Positions 19,084 to 28,402 of a stretch of DNA of 46,242 nt are shown in pieces. The translations under genes were made by a program, and so were the position numbers. The notes below the pieces were generated by a model. The model had not been told where the DNA came from. It saw nothing but the letters and a program-made list of their open reading frames with translations, and searched no databases. Each line of letters starts with the position of its first letter. Within the stretch, counting starts at the first letter, position 1. Source of the stretch: Bacillota bacterium. GTDB lineage: Bacteria; Bacillota; Clostridia; Lachnospirales; Bianqueaceae. Location of the stretch: the NCBI GenBank assembly GCA_017442735.1, contig JAFRZE010000063.1, forward strand, positions 1 through 46,242. The letters run 5' to 3'.

Positions 19084-20138
19084 GTGCTTGATAAATGTAC
19101 TGCATGTGCAAGTCTCTTTCCGACAAAAACAAGAAGACCAGAAAAAAGATATATTCCTACCGAAACAACCAATACGACCAGACATCCTGTTATCGTCCCC
19201 AGACTGTAGGGGTTCCATTTAACAAAAGAAGTAAACAGTTTTATCCCGATCATATGTACAAGATAAACACCGAAGGACACATGATCTAACGTCAAAATGA
19301 AATGAGAAAAGATGTTTGACTTGTCCTTGGTTCGTTTAATTCTGGAAAGCAGACTAAAGACTCCTGTTGAAAAAGCAACGACAACGATAGAAGAGTAATT
19401 CCCTGTCAGCTTACCCGCCACATCCGACGGCAGGATAAACTGGAAATATGTGAGCAAAGGGATCCCGACCAGACCAACGACAAATAAAACCGCCGACAGC
19501 CACAAGGGGATCTTCACCGCCTGGTTATCCAGACCATGGCCTAAAAACAAATAAAAAGGATAGACTGTATAAACACAGATATAGAACCCGGTCTTCACGC
19601 CGCTGACCATGTCAGCCGTCGATAAGATGATCTGGAAAAGGAAATAGACCAGGAGCAGGTACCTGTATTCTCTGATCCCCGCTCCTTTCGAGACCAGCCG
19701 GTAGACCGGCAGAAGCAGGTAGATCGCCAGGATCATATACAGATACCAAAGATGGGACCAGCTTTTATTCTGGTAGATCGTCAGGAGCCAGGAGGAAAAG
19801 ACTTTCCAGGAAAACGCTTCTTTGCTCAGGATAAAATCATAGAGAGCGAAAAGAAGTGAAAAAACAAGCAGCGCTGTCACGATCCGTTTGATATATTTCC
19901 GGAAAACCTGACCAATGGTGATCTCCTTCTCCGGCCTCAGTAGCAGAACGCCTGTGACCATCACGAAACACGGGACAGCAAACATTTGAAGATTCCGCAC
20001 AGAGAAACAAAAGATTCTCTGTGCGGAAGTCGCTTCAAAAGATGTAATAAAATGGCTGAATGTATGCAGAACAACGATCGCCAGTGAGGAAATGACACGA
20101 ATAACCCGCAAATAGTAAATATCTTGTTTTTCCATCAT
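19080..20138 (-). CDS. Membrane acyltransferase, Acyltransferase_3 / WecH-OafA type (352 aa)
   Basis: Polytopic membrane protein of the family that transfers acyl groups, usually O-acetyl, to cell-surface sugars. RVISSLAIVVLHTFSHF near residue 14 contains the conserved His of the family; AVPCFVMVTGVLLL and RKYIKRIVTALL match the next conserved blocks, and about ten hydrophobic segments follow. It begins 3 bp after the lipoprotein gene stop and is the last gene of the main operon. It is the only acyltransferase in the locus; whether it modifies a hydroxyl or an amine cannot be told. Confidence 0.85.
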   Translation of the reverse strand: MMEKQDIYYLRVIRVISSLAIVVLHTFSHFITSFEATSAQRIFCFSVRNLQMFAVPCFVMVTGVLLLRPEKEITIGQVFRKYIKRIVTALLVFSLLFALYDFILSKEAFSWKVFSSWLLTIYQNKSWSHLWYLYMILAIYLLLPVYRLVSKGAGIREYRYLLLVYFLFQIILSTADMVSGVKTGFYICVYTVYPFYLFLGHGLDNQAVKIPLWLSAVLFVVGLVGIPLLTYFQFILPSDVAGKLTGNYSSIVVVAFSTGVFSLLSRIKRTKDKSNIFSHFILTLDHVSFGVYLVHMIGIKLFTSFVKWNPYSLGTITGCLVVLVVSVGIYLFSGLLVFVGKRLAHAVHLSST

Positions 20139-20141
20139 TCG

Positions 20142-20885
20142 TTAATTGGTCGGCGCATCGTCGATACAGCCCGCATTGGGATCTGCGCCCTGGTCCCCAT
20201 CTCCGCCGCCGGAACCGCCGTACTTGATGATATATTCTGACATCTCCGAACTTTTCTGTTCCCCGCTCGCAAGCGAGACATATTCGATATAGATGACCGA
20301 CCCGCTGTCTTTCACCGTAACAGCATTCATATTGTCGTATGCAAATGAATGGAGCGTTGCCGTGGCACCGTCTTCGAACACCAGGTATACATTATAGTCT
20401 ACCGCACCGTTAGCTGCCTGGGGATCAAAATACATCGTCTTTGTTTCGCCGGGTGCCAGTACCGTTCCCTCAGGAAGCAGGTTAGCGCCCATGTATTCTC
20501 CAAAAGGTTCTCCAAACAGAATGCTTGTGATCGCCACCGGCAATCCGTTGGTGACCTCTATGACTGCCTGTGTTTCGCTTCCGGTATCTGTTCCGATCAC
20601 GGAAGGAACATCCTCCTTTATTTCTTCGGATGCCTCCGTGGCTTCTGAAGACTCCTCGGACATTTCCGCCTGGCTGCTTTCTTCCTTTTCTTCCGCAGCG
20701 GCTTCCGATGCTTCCTGTGCGCTGCTCTCTTCCGCCGCATCCTCCTGTACAGAACTTTCCGGGAGAACACTCTCTTCCGCTGCCGTTTTGGCAGCCTCTT
20801 GATTCTGGCAGCCGATCAGCATCCCTGCCAGGATCATACTGACGATTACTACGACAAAACTCAGTTTCTTTTTCACGACGTGCAT
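20142..20885 (-). CDS. Predicted lipoprotein with acidic Ser/Glu-rich linker (247 aa)
   Basis: I do not recognise a family. A type II signal peptide ends in LIGC (Cys26), so lipid anchoring to the outer face of the membrane is expected. Residues ~30-95 are a low-complexity Glu/Ser/Ala linker. Residues ~100-220 form a beta-rich domain (ITSILFGEPFGEYMG, GETKTMYFDP, YNVYLVFEDG). The tail is Gly-rich with a second cysteine (NAGCIDDAPTN). SD AAAGGA overlaps the stop of the preceding gene, so translation is probably coupled. Placement beside two cell-wall-binding enzymes suggests an envelope role linked to the polymer. Confidence 0.75.
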   Translation of the reverse strand: MHVVKKKLSFVVVIVSMILAGMLIGCQNQEAAKTAAEESVLPESSVQEDAAEESSAQEASEAAAEEKEESSQAEMSEESSEATEASEEIKEDVPSVIGTDTGSETQAVIEVTNGLPVAITSILFGEPFGEYMGANLLPEGTVLAPGETKTMYFDPQAANGAVDYNVYLVFEDGATATLHSFAYDNMNAVTVKDSGSVIYIEYVSLASGEQKSSEMSEYIIKYGGSGGGDGDQGADPNAGCIDDAPTN

Positions 20886-20888
20886 CCT

Positions 20889-21974
20889 TTATTGCTTTGG
20901 TTCATCTGTCATATAGCCGCTGACTTTGTAGATCCAGCGCTCCTTCTGGCCGTAGACCATCCGGAAGCCATCCTTACTGTACTGCCACTCATATTCGGGA
21001 TCATACACATAGGTCTGATCTCCCTCATCGATCTCGACCCAGCTGTGCGCTGCATAGGTATCATCCCAACGCTTGACGCCGCCTTCGACCTGCCTTGCGT
21101 CATATCCGAGGATCCTTGCCATCTGGACAAACGTGCCCGCATAGACGAAGCAGTTGCCGTAGAGATGCTCAAACCCATAGGAAGCAAAGAAATTCGTTCC
21201 GTTAGAACCTTCCGAAGGAAGACCTGTTCTGTCATAGTCCAGCTTGACAGACCAGAGATACGCTGTTTTCAGATCCCATCCGATCTGATCCAGGACAGCC
21301 CGTGCCTGAGGATAAAGATCCGCTGCCGCTGCCAGCGTGCCGCCCGGACTGAAATAATAGGACGTCCCGTCTATGAGCTGCCGTCCGGTCAGCATGATCC
21401 CACGATCTGTAAAATAATACGTGGAACCTCCGCGCTCATGCCAGCCTGTCACCAGAGAATAATCATAATCGACCAGGTAGTAGTTTTCACCCAGCTTCAG
21501 CCAGCCGGGCCGTTGGTAAAGCTGTCCGCCCGATCCAAAATAGTACAATTTCCCTTCCACAGAAGCAACGCCTATGGCCATCTGTCCGGTAGAAGGATCA
21601 AAATAATAGGTCGATCCGCCTCTTTCCCTCCAGCCGGTAACCACAGAACCGTTGTAATCGATCAGATAGACCGTGGCTCCGACCCTCAGCCATCCGGGCT
21701 GATTATACAGCTGTCCGCCTGCCTGGAAATAATACAGACTTCCGTCGATCCATCTTGTTCCGATCGTCATTCTTCCGGTCGAAGGATCGAAATAATATCT
21801 GGATCCGCCGTAATCCCTCCATCCGAGAGCCTTCTGCCCGTCATAACCGATCAGGTAAGAACCGTTTTCATCGGAGATCCAGCCAGGCGCCATTTGCTCC
21901 GCAAAAGCCTGCCAGGCCGGGCATATCACAAGAAGAACACAGAGTAAAGCTGCGAGAAATGTTTTCATCCTCAT
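20889..21974 (-). CDS. Secreted protein with cell-wall-binding repeats and transglutaminase-like domain (361 aa)
   Basis: Signal peptide with cleavage near WQAFA-EQ (25/26). Residues ~30-212 hold three modules of aromatic cell-wall-binding repeats (GWRDYGGSRYYF, GWRERGGSTYYF, GWHERGGSTYYF, each followed by a G.LYYF half). Residues ~220-345 are a transglutaminase/cysteine-protease-like domain with Cys275 (YGNCFVYAG), His310 (AAHSWVEI) and Asp325 (YVYDPEYEW), an intact triad. Such domains act as peptidases or cross-linking enzymes; the substrate is unknown. The gene lies 14 bp after the L,D-transpeptidase gene carrying the same repeats, so the two probably act at one wall site. Confidence 0.88.
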   Translation of the reverse strand: MRMKTFLAALLCVLLVICPAWQAFAEQMAPGWISDENGSYLIGYDGQKALGWRDYGGSRYYFDPSTGRMTIGTRWIDGSLYYFQAGGQLYNQPGWLRVGATVYLIDYNGSVVTGWRERGGSTYYFDPSTGQMAIGVASVEGKLYYFGSGGQLYQRPGWLKLGENYYLVDYDYSLVTGWHERGGSTYYFTDRGIMLTGRQLIDGTSYYFSPGGTLAAAADLYPQARAVLDQIGWDLKTAYLWSVKLDYDRTGLPSEGSNGTNFFASYGFEHLYGNCFVYAGTFVQMARILGYDARQVEGGVKRWDDTYAAHSWVEIDEGDQTYVYDPEYEWQYSKDGFRMVYGQKERWIYKVSGYMTDEPKQ

Positions 21975-21988
21975 GACAAAACCTTTCT

Positions 21989-23689
21989 CTATCTATAAAT
22001 GACTACAGCTGAATGTCTGGGCACATTGTCATAGATCCATTTACACTTCGCAAGCGGAAGACGGACACATCCATGGGATACCGCCTGTCCGACGGTCGGA
22101 TCCATGACCGTGATCGGTGCGGACTCCTGGTAATACAGGATCGAATGGAACAGGTAATACGAATCTACGAAGCCGGTCGCGTACCAGCATCTGGCGCTTC
22201 CGGAATCAAAATAGACAAATCGTTCTGTGATATCAAATACACCTAAAGGCGTTGGTGTTTCAGGCGCTCCGTCTCCACAGGGGAACATATCGATCAGTTC
22301 CCAGTTTCCCTGGCTGCCTTCAAAGACGCCCACCACATGCCTGGATGTATCGACCATGATCAGGTATTGGGTCGCACTTGAATATCCCTGTGCCCTCGCG
22401 ACCATCGGATCCAGCGTCCCAAGCTGTCCGCCGGGAGTGAAATAGTATTCTTCTCCGTCGATCACTTTCTTTCCGGTCACCATCACGCCGTCCGGCTCGA
22501 AATAATAGGTCGAACCGCCTCGTTCTTTCCAACCGGTCGCCAGAGAACCGTCGGAATTGAAGAGGAAATACCTGTCGTCATCGTCCTTGAGCCACCCTTC
22601 GCCCTTATAGAGGATCCCTCCGGCAGTAAAATAATAGGCTTTGTCGCCGATCCTGGTATTATAGGTAGCCATAACGCCATCTTCATGGAAATAATACAGA
22701 TTTCCTCCCCGTTCTCTCCATCCGGTCGTCAGGGATCCGTCCGAATTGAAAAGGAAGTAGTTTCCAAATGCGTCTTTATACCATCCTATACCTTTATACA
22801 GAAAACCTCCGGCAGTAAAGTAGTATGCTTTATCTCCTACTTTGGTATTGTAGGTCGCCATAACTCCATTATTATCGAAATAATATAGATTCCCTCCACG
22901 CTCTCTCCAACCGGTCGTCAGTGAATAATCTTCATTAAAAAGATAATAGTTACCCGCACCGTCTCGAAACCATCCGTTATCCTTCCGAAGGATTCCTCCA
23001 GCTGAGAAATAATAAAGCCTACCGTCGATCCAAGTGCTGCCAGTCGCCATTTTTCCGTTTTCATCGAAATAATAGGTCGCACCGCCTCTTTCGCGCCAGC
23101 CGGTCGTCAATGTTTCTTTATCCTTGTAAAGATATGTACCGGTTTCATCTGTAACCCAGTTGTTATTCCCTTCCTGCAGGATTCCTCCTGCAGAGAAGTA
23201 GTAGACCTTCCCTTCAATATTGACTGCACCGGTCGCCATACGGCCTGCAGCATCAAAGTAATAGGTCGCACCGCCTCTTTCACGCCAGCCGGTGACCAGT
23301 GTCAATCCATCATAATCGAACAGATAGACGTTGTTTCCCCACCGCAGCCAGCCCGACCCACACTGCAGCATGCCTCCATCGGAGAAATAATAGACTTCTC
23401 CATTGATAGACCGAACTCCGGTATACATAACACCGTCGCTTCCGAAATAATAAGTGGAGCCGCCACGGATCTTCCAACCCGTGACCATCCTCCCGCCGTC
23501 ATCAAAAAGGTAATAGCTTCCACCCAAGCGCAGCCAGCCGGTATGGGGATTTCCGCTCTCATCATAATAGAATGTCCCCGTATCGGTCGTAATCCACCCC
23601 TGATCCGCCTTGGCCGGTGATCCGAAGGAAAACAGGCAGACAAGAGCCAGAAGAAGGGAAAGGAGTTTCTTAAGAACAGACCGTTTCAT
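21989..23689 (-). CDS. L,D-transpeptidase (YkuD) with N-terminal cell-wall-binding repeats (566 aa)
   Basis: Signal peptide to about SPAKA-DQ (28/29). Residues ~30-430 are aromatic repeats in modules of about 63-66 residues, with six TGW..RGG..YYF cores. The C-terminal YkuD domain (~435-566) has the T.P.G element (TPTPLGVFDI) and the catalytic SHGCVRLP with His539, Cys541 and Arg543. YkuD enzymes form 3-3 peptide cross-links or attach proteins to peptidoglycan outside the membrane. Finding it inside a capsule operon is unusual and suggests a link between wall structure and polymer retention. SD GGGGGA lies 7 nt before ATG. Confidence 0.93.
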   Translation of the reverse strand: MKRSVLKKLLSLLLALVCLFSFGSPAKADQGWITTDTGTFYYDESGNPHTGWLRLGGSYYLFDDGGRMVTGWKIRGGSTYYFGSDGVMYTGVRSINGEVYYFSDGGMLQCGSGWLRWGNNVYLFDYDGLTLVTGWRERGGATYYFDAAGRMATGAVNIEGKVYYFSAGGILQEGNNNWVTDETGTYLYKDKETLTTGWRERGGATYYFDENGKMATGSTWIDGRLYYFSAGGILRKDNGWFRDGAGNYYLFNEDYSLTTGWRERGGNLYYFDNNGVMATYNTKVGDKAYYFTAGGFLYKGIGWYKDAFGNYFLFNSDGSLTTGWRERGGNLYYFHEDGVMATYNTRIGDKAYYFTAGGILYKGEGWLKDDDDRYFLFNSDGSLATGWKERGGSTYYFEPDGVMVTGKKVIDGEEYYFTPGGQLGTLDPMVARAQGYSSATQYLIMVDTSRHVVGVFEGSQGNWELIDMFPCGDGAPETPTPLGVFDITERFVYFDSGSARCWYATGFVDSYYLFHSILYYQESAPITVMDPTVGQAVSHGCVRLPLAKCKWIYDNVPRHSAVVIYR

Positions 23690-23714
23690 TTGTGCATCCC
23701 CCGCTGTAGTAACC

Positions 23715-24983
23715 TTATGCGGTTACTTTTTCATGTGTCTTACGATAAAGATATATCCAGTAACCTATACCGGAAAAACCATACGCCACGATACCGGCGA
23801 TACCGACTGCTCCGATACCGATCGCTTTCAGCATAAAATAATCAATGATCAGATGGACAATACAGGAAGCGATCGAAAGCTTCATGTTGAACGACGTATA
23901 TCCGATCGCCGGAAGGATATTCATCGGCAGGATACGGATACCTGCGGTGACAGCGTACATGATCCACATCCAGTTCATCAGCCACGTAGCGTCCGCGTAT
24001 TTGTCTCCATATACCATGGTAATGATCCAGGGTGAGACCAGATATCCCACAAACGCAATAAAAACAATGATCAGCAGATTGATGAGCCCGACCTTTCTGG
24101 CCTGTGCCCAGATCTCATCCTTGTTCTTCATCTTCACGAAAATCGGGAAGAAATATGTAATGATCGTAGTCGTCACAAACGGCAGCTGCTGCGGGATCAG
24201 ATTGGCGACCCGGTAGTTCGAAGTCAGGACTTCATCCTTCAGAAGGTTATTTACCAGGAAGCCTTCATTGATCGGCATGATCAGCGAGAAAATGTTGGCG
24301 ACCAGTAAAGTAAGCGCAAACGACAGAAAGGCTTTCTTTTCATCTTTCGTCAGCACCACTGTATTCTTGAGGCGAAGCTCATCCCGTATCACATAGACGC
24401 CGTATAGCGTCGCGACGATCCCTGCCAGATATCTGGCGCCGATGACGCCGGTCACCTGCCAGAGCTTCACGAACGCAATACTGAGTCCCAGAATCAGTAC
24501 TGTCTGAAGAACACCCACGACCGCATATTCCCTGTTCTTCATCCGGGCACGCATAAAGCACTGAACCAAGCCGATCCAGTAGTACAGCATCGGATAAAGC
24601 AGCAGTTCATACATATAAGGCCGAGCCTGAGGGAAAGGCAACGGCAAAATACCCACGAAAACCGCGGTCCCTACCAGAAGAACAAGCTGGAACAGGCTGC
24701 CTATTTTCAAAGCGTAATTAAAGAACGCTTTGTTTTTAAGCCGGTCATCCTGGACACAGAACTTCAGGACAGCCGAGGCACATCCCAAACCGCTGAACAG
24801 GAAAAAGTACGAATTGATATTATCCGCATAGGATAAATAAGCGTACTCCTGTTTGGAGATCAGTCGGACGACCACGATACTGGAAATGAAGGCAACGACT
24901 TTCGTCAGTGTGCCGCCAAATAGGATATGGAAAAACCCTCCCTTGAGCAGTCGTCCTAACTCTTCTCTGATTTTTCTGAACAT
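23715..24983 (-). CDS. wzx: Wzx-type repeat-unit flippase (422 aa)
   Basis: Integral membrane protein of the MVF/oligosaccharide flippase family expected to move the undecaprenyl-linked repeat unit to the outer face. It begins with the usual basic patch and SIVVVRLISKQEYAYLSYADNI, has about 12 hydrophobic segments and a length typical of Wzx. Its presence with Wzy, Wzz and a PglC-like enzyme defines a Wzx/Wzy pathway. The ribosome binding site is weak, so translation may depend on coupling to the gene 23 bp upstream. Confidence 0.88.
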   Translation of the reverse strand: MFRKIREELGRLLKGGFFHILFGGTLTKVVAFISSIVVVRLISKQEYAYLSYADNINSYFFLFSGLGCASAVLKFCVQDDRLKNKAFFNYALKIGSLFQLVLLVGTAVFVGILPLPFPQARPYMYELLLYPMLYYWIGLVQCFMRARMKNREYAVVGVLQTVLILGLSIAFVKLWQVTGVIGARYLAGIVATLYGVYVIRDELRLKNTVVLTKDEKKAFLSFALTLLVANIFSLIMPINEGFLVNNLLKDEVLTSNYRVANLIPQQLPFVTTTIITYFFPIFVKMKNKDEIWAQARKVGLINLLIIVFIAFVGYLVSPWIITMVYGDKYADATWLMNWMWIMYAVTAGIRILPMNILPAIGYTSFNMKLSIASCIVHLIIDYFMLKAIGIGAVGIAGIVAYGFSGIGYWIYLYRKTHEKVTA

Positions 24984-25006
24984 CTTTTTTATTCTAAAGT
25001 CCCGTC

Positions 25007-26335
25007 TTACAGTCTCCAGAACCGCATACCGGATGCTTTCAGCTCATCCATACGATACAGGCTCTTTACGTCGATCAGCACTTTTTCCTCGTCTTCCAGA
25101 GTATCCTTGAACATTTCCTTGATCCGCATCATGGACATATTGCGGTATTCATTATGTCCGACAGCCACGATCACGCAGTCCGCCTTCGGGATATCTTTCC
25201 AGTCGACCAGATCCACACCATATTCGTGCTTCGCCACTTCCGGATCAGCCCAGGAGTCAGTGACCAGCGGATGGATGCCATACTCATTCAGGCGATGGAT
25301 GATATCCACAACTTTGCTGTTGCGGGTATCCGGGCAATTTTCCTTAAAGGTCAGGCCCAGGATCAGGACGGTTGCCTTCTTGGGTGCCATACCGGCTTCG
25401 ATCATTTCCTTGATTGCTGCATCCGCTACGAACGAACCCATGCTGTCATTGACCTGGCGTCCGTTCAGGATGATCTGGCTGTGATAGCCGAGTTTCTCGG
25501 AAATATTCGTCAGGTAGTAGGGATCTACGCCGATACAGTGGCCGCCGACCAGGCCGGGACGGAAGCCCAGCGCGTTCCACTTGGTATTCATACCGGCCAG
25601 CACTTCATCCGTATCGATCTTCAGCTTGTCGCAAATAATGGCGATCTCATTCATAAACGCGATATTGATATCACGCTGACTGTTCTCCACCACTTTGACC
25701 GCTTCGGCTGTCTTGATGTTGCTGACGGGGAATGTTCCCGCTTTGATCACGATATCGTAGACTTTCTTGATCTCACGCGCGGACTCTTCATCCATACCGG
25801 AAACGACCTTACGGATCGTCGTCAGGGTATGTACGCGGTCACCGGGATTGATACGCTCGGGGCTGTAGCCGATCTTCCAGTCCACACCGCATTTCAGTCC
25901 GGACTCCTTCTCGATGATCGGAACACAGATATCTTCGGTAACGCCCGGATAGACCGTAGACTCAAAAACAACGATCGTACCTGCGGACAGATTCTGGCCG
26001 ACAGTTCTGGAAGCGCCTTCCACCGGGCGAAGGTCCGGGGTATTGTCTTCGTTGACAGGCGTCGGGACCGCGACGACGATGAACTTCGCTTCTTTCAGCT
26101 TGGCAGGATCAGCCGTAAACTCCACTGTGGTGTTCTTGATCGCCGGACCGATCTCGTTCGTGGCGTCGATACCGTTTTTGTACTCATTGACCCGCTGCTC
26201 GTTGATATCAAAGCCGATGACTTTGATATGCTTCGCGAACTCTACCGCGATCGGCATACCGACATAACCCAGGCCAACCAGCGCCAGTTTTTCTTTCCCG
26301 GAGATCAGTCCCTGATAAATCGTGTTAAATTCCAT
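25007..26335 (-). CDS. UDP-N-acetylhexosamine 6-dehydrogenase, TviB/WbpA/WbpO type (442 aa)
   Basis: Oxidises a UDP-HexNAc at C6 to the uronic acid with two NAD+. The Rossmann GLGYVGMP near residue 21, DINE.RV, VPTPV, ESTVYPG, YSPERINPGD and NALGFRPGLVGGHCIGVDPYYL with catalytic Cys267 follow the UDP-GlcNAc/UDP-GalNAc branch rather than UDP-glucose dehydrogenase. With the neighbouring WbpE and WbpB-like genes it should start the route to a 3-amino HexNAc uronic acid. GlcNAc versus GalNAc specificity cannot be read reliably. Confidence 0.92.
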   Translation of the reverse strand: MEFNTIYQGLISGKEKLALVGLGYVGMPIAVEFAKHIKVIGFDINEQRVNEYKNGIDATNEIGPAIKNTTVEFTADPAKLKEAKFIVVAVPTPVNEDNTPDLRPVEGASRTVGQNLSAGTIVVFESTVYPGVTEDICVPIIEKESGLKCGVDWKIGYSPERINPGDRVHTLTTIRKVVSGMDEESAREIKKVYDIVIKAGTFPVSNIKTAEAVKVVENSQRDINIAFMNEIAIICDKLKIDTDEVLAGMNTKWNALGFRPGLVGGHCIGVDPYYLTNISEKLGYHSQIILNGRQVNDSMGSFVADAAIKEMIEAGMAPKKATVLILGLTFKENCPDTRNSKVVDIIHRLNEYGIHPLVTDSWADPEVAKHEYGVDLVDWKDIPKADCVIVAVGHNEYRNMSMMRIKEMFKDTLEDEEKVLIDVKSLYRMDELKASGMRFWRL

Positions 26336-26381
26336 TTTACTTAACTTCCTTATATTGTAATATTTATTTCTTACACAGGAT

Positions 26382-27506
26382 CTATGCTTCCAGAAGGACT
26401 TTACAGATCAGGTCTACTTCTTCCTCGGTGAGGTAAGGATGCATCGGCAGGCTGAGGACCCGTTTCGTCGCTTCCATCGTATTCGGATACCATTCATCCG
26501 GCAGCTGCATAGCTGCGTATGCCTGCTGCTCATGCAGTCCGCGCGGATAGTAGATCATGGAAGGAATACCGTTCACTTTCAGTTTAGCCTGCAGCGCATC
26601 TCTCTCTTCCTTGTTATCAAGCAGAAGCGTATACTGTGCCCAGGAAGACAGGAAGCCCTCCGGTACAAAGGGTGTGATAAAGTGATCTTGCAGGCGCTCG
26701 GTATACCACGCGGCTACCTGATTGACATCGTCGATCTCGTGCTCGACGAAAGCCTTGAATTTGGGAAGAAGGATCGCAGCCTGAAGGGTGTCCAGACGGC
26801 TGTTCATTCCGATTTCCCGGTTGTCATACTTGTCGACCGGGCTCTTTCCCTGCGCGCGAAGACTTCTCAGTCTTGCATCCACTTCATCATCGTCGGTAAA
26901 GATCGCGCCGCCATCACCGTAGCAGCCAAGAGGTTTTGCCGGGAAGAACGACGTCGTGGACATATCACCGAACGAGCATGCCAGCTTTCCGCGGATGTTT
27001 CCGCCGAATCCCTGAGCGCCGTCCTCCAGCACTTTCAGTCCGTATTTCTCCGCGATAGGAAGAATACGATCATAGTCAGCCGGCTGACCAAACAGGTCTA
27101 CCGGAATGATCACTTTCGGTGTCAGCTTGCCTTCCGCTATGACACGCTGGATCTGTTCTTCCAGGTCATCGGGATCCATGTTGAAGGTACGAAGATCGAT
27201 GTCGACCAGCACCGGCGTTCCGCCAAGGATCGAAGTCGTACCGGCAGAAGCGAAATAGGTGAAGTCGGAAGTAAAGACTGCGTCTCCCGGTCCGATCCCC
27301 CAGATCATCAACGCCAGCTGAAGGGCGTCTGTACCGTTCGCGCATCCTACGCAGTGCTTCCGGCCGACATAAGCTGCCATCTTGTCTTCCAGCTCTTTGA
27401 CCGGTTTCCCGAGAATAAATGCAGAACTTTCGATCACAGCCTGGATACCGGCATCGATCTCCGGCTTCAGTCGTCTGTATTGCTCTTTCAGATCACGAAA
27501 TTCCAT
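26382..27506 (-). CDS. wbpE: WbpE-type UDP-3-keto-HexNAc-uronate aminotransferase (374 aa)
   Basis: DegT/DnrJ/EryC1 PLP enzyme placing an amino group at C3 of UDP-3-keto-GlcNAcA. It matches the WbpE/WlbC pattern: EFRDLK start, SSAFILGKPVKELE, CANGTDALQLA, IIPVDLFGQPADYD, LEDGAQGFGG, SFFPAKPLGCYGDGG with Schiff-base Lys191, MNSRLDTLQAAILLPK, IYYPRGLHEQ and LPMHPYLTEEE. SD GGAGG lies 8 nt before ATG. The usual next enzyme, the hexapeptide N-acetyltransferase WbpD, is not in the window, so the 3-amine may stay free. Confidence 0.92.
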   Translation of the reverse strand: MEFRDLKEQYRRLKPEIDAGIQAVIESSAFILGKPVKELEDKMAAYVGRKHCVGCANGTDALQLALMIWGIGPGDAVFTSDFTYFASAGTTSILGGTPVLVDIDLRTFNMDPDDLEEQIQRVIAEGKLTPKVIIPVDLFGQPADYDRILPIAEKYGLKVLEDGAQGFGGNIRGKLACSFGDMSTTSFFPAKPLGCYGDGGAIFTDDDEVDARLRSLRAQGKSPVDKYDNREIGMNSRLDTLQAAILLPKFKAFVEHEIDDVNQVAAWYTERLQDHFITPFVPEGFLSSWAQYTLLLDNKEERDALQAKLKVNGIPSMIYYPRGLHEQQAYAAMQLPDEWYPNTMEATKRVLSLPMHPYLTEEEVDLICKVLLEA

Positions 27507-27519
27507 AAATGTTTCCTCC

Positions 27520-28401
27520 TTATGCCATATGCATCAGTCTGAGCATATTCCCGCTGTAGAACTGATCCAGCACATCCTCCGGCAGTCCCAGTCCGTTCAC
27601 AAGGTCGATCAGCGTGCTTTCGAAGTTGTCACGGGCAAACACGAACCGGTCCGGATGTGCCATCATCAACTCTTTAGTATAATCCAGATCTCTGGATAAT
27701 GCAACACAGGCTGATTTGGCCGAACAGTCGCAGTAGAGGTTCGGATATTTGTCCAGGAACTGCTCGATCTTTCCGCCGCGGATCACAGGCCCCGTCGGTT
27801 TGGACTTTGTCCTGCCTTCATCATCATTGGAGATATGACACCAGAATCCCGGCGCGTGACCAAGGAAATTGGTTTCCGGGCAAAGCTTCAGGACACGTTC
27901 CAGCGTATCGATATCGCCTCCATACCACCAGTTGCGGCGCGGATAGATATATTTCTGTTTGGTCGCTTCCGGATAGTCAAAATGCAGGATCACGGGCAGG
28001 CCCTGCTCTCCGGCATACCGGAACAGGTCGATCGCGTCCGGATTGTCATACATCATCCGGTATTTGATCTCGCCGCAGATCTTCACATCAAAATTCAGGA
28101 TGCCGCTGTGCAGCTGATCGATCGCCTTGGGATTTCTCGGATCCGGGCCATAACCCAGGATAAACCGCTCCGGGGCTCTCATCTTAAAATCGATACACTG
28201 GGAGAACGGAGCCGGTACAGGCGGCCCGCCTGTCGTCAGATAATCACTGACGATCCATGTCTGTCCAATGATGTGTTCACTTTCCGGTGTTTCCCATGAA
28301 ATGATACAGGTTTTATCGATCCCGTTTTTATCCATGTTCTCAACAAACCGGTCAAAACTGTACCCATACCAGTTCGGATGGTTGTGTGCGTCGATCCTCA
28401 T
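27520..28401 (-). CDS. Amidohydrolase_2-type metal-dependent hydrolase, role in locus unknown (293 aa)
   Basis: A TIM-barrel amidohydrolase with apparently complete metal ligands: HxH in RIDAHNHPN (His6, His8), His of LPVILHFDYPE, His of NFLGHAPGFW and Asp of FVFARDNFES. The family includes hydrolases and decarboxylases. I chose ATG 28401, not the longer frame, because it sits 1 nt after the upstream TAA with GGAG 6 nt before it. Its position between the WbpB-like and WbpE genes suggests it acts on the same sugar, for example in deacylation; this is inference without a known precedent. Confidence 0.82.
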   Translation of the reverse strand: MRIDAHNHPNWYGYSFDRFVENMDKNGIDKTCIISWETPESEHIIGQTWIVSDYLTTGGPPVPAPFSQCIDFKMRAPERFILGYGPDPRNPKAIDQLHSGILNFDVKICGEIKYRMMYDNPDAIDLFRYAGEQGLPVILHFDYPEATKQKYIYPRRNWWYGGDIDTLERVLKLCPETNFLGHAPGFWCHISNDDEGRTKSKPTGPVIRGGKIEQFLDKYPNLYCDCSAKSACVALSRDLDYTKELMMAHPDRFVFARDNFESTLIDLVNGLGLPEDVLDQFYSGNMLRLMHMA

Positions 28402-28402
28402 T

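Noticed and set aside
25154..26344. Plus-strand open frame of 396 codons
   Set aside because: Antisense to the UDP-HexNAc dehydrogenase gene with its intact catalytic motif. The composition is that of an antisense frame.
26439..27542. Plus-strand open frame of 367 codons
   Set aside because: Antisense to wbpE, which has all its active-site motifs.
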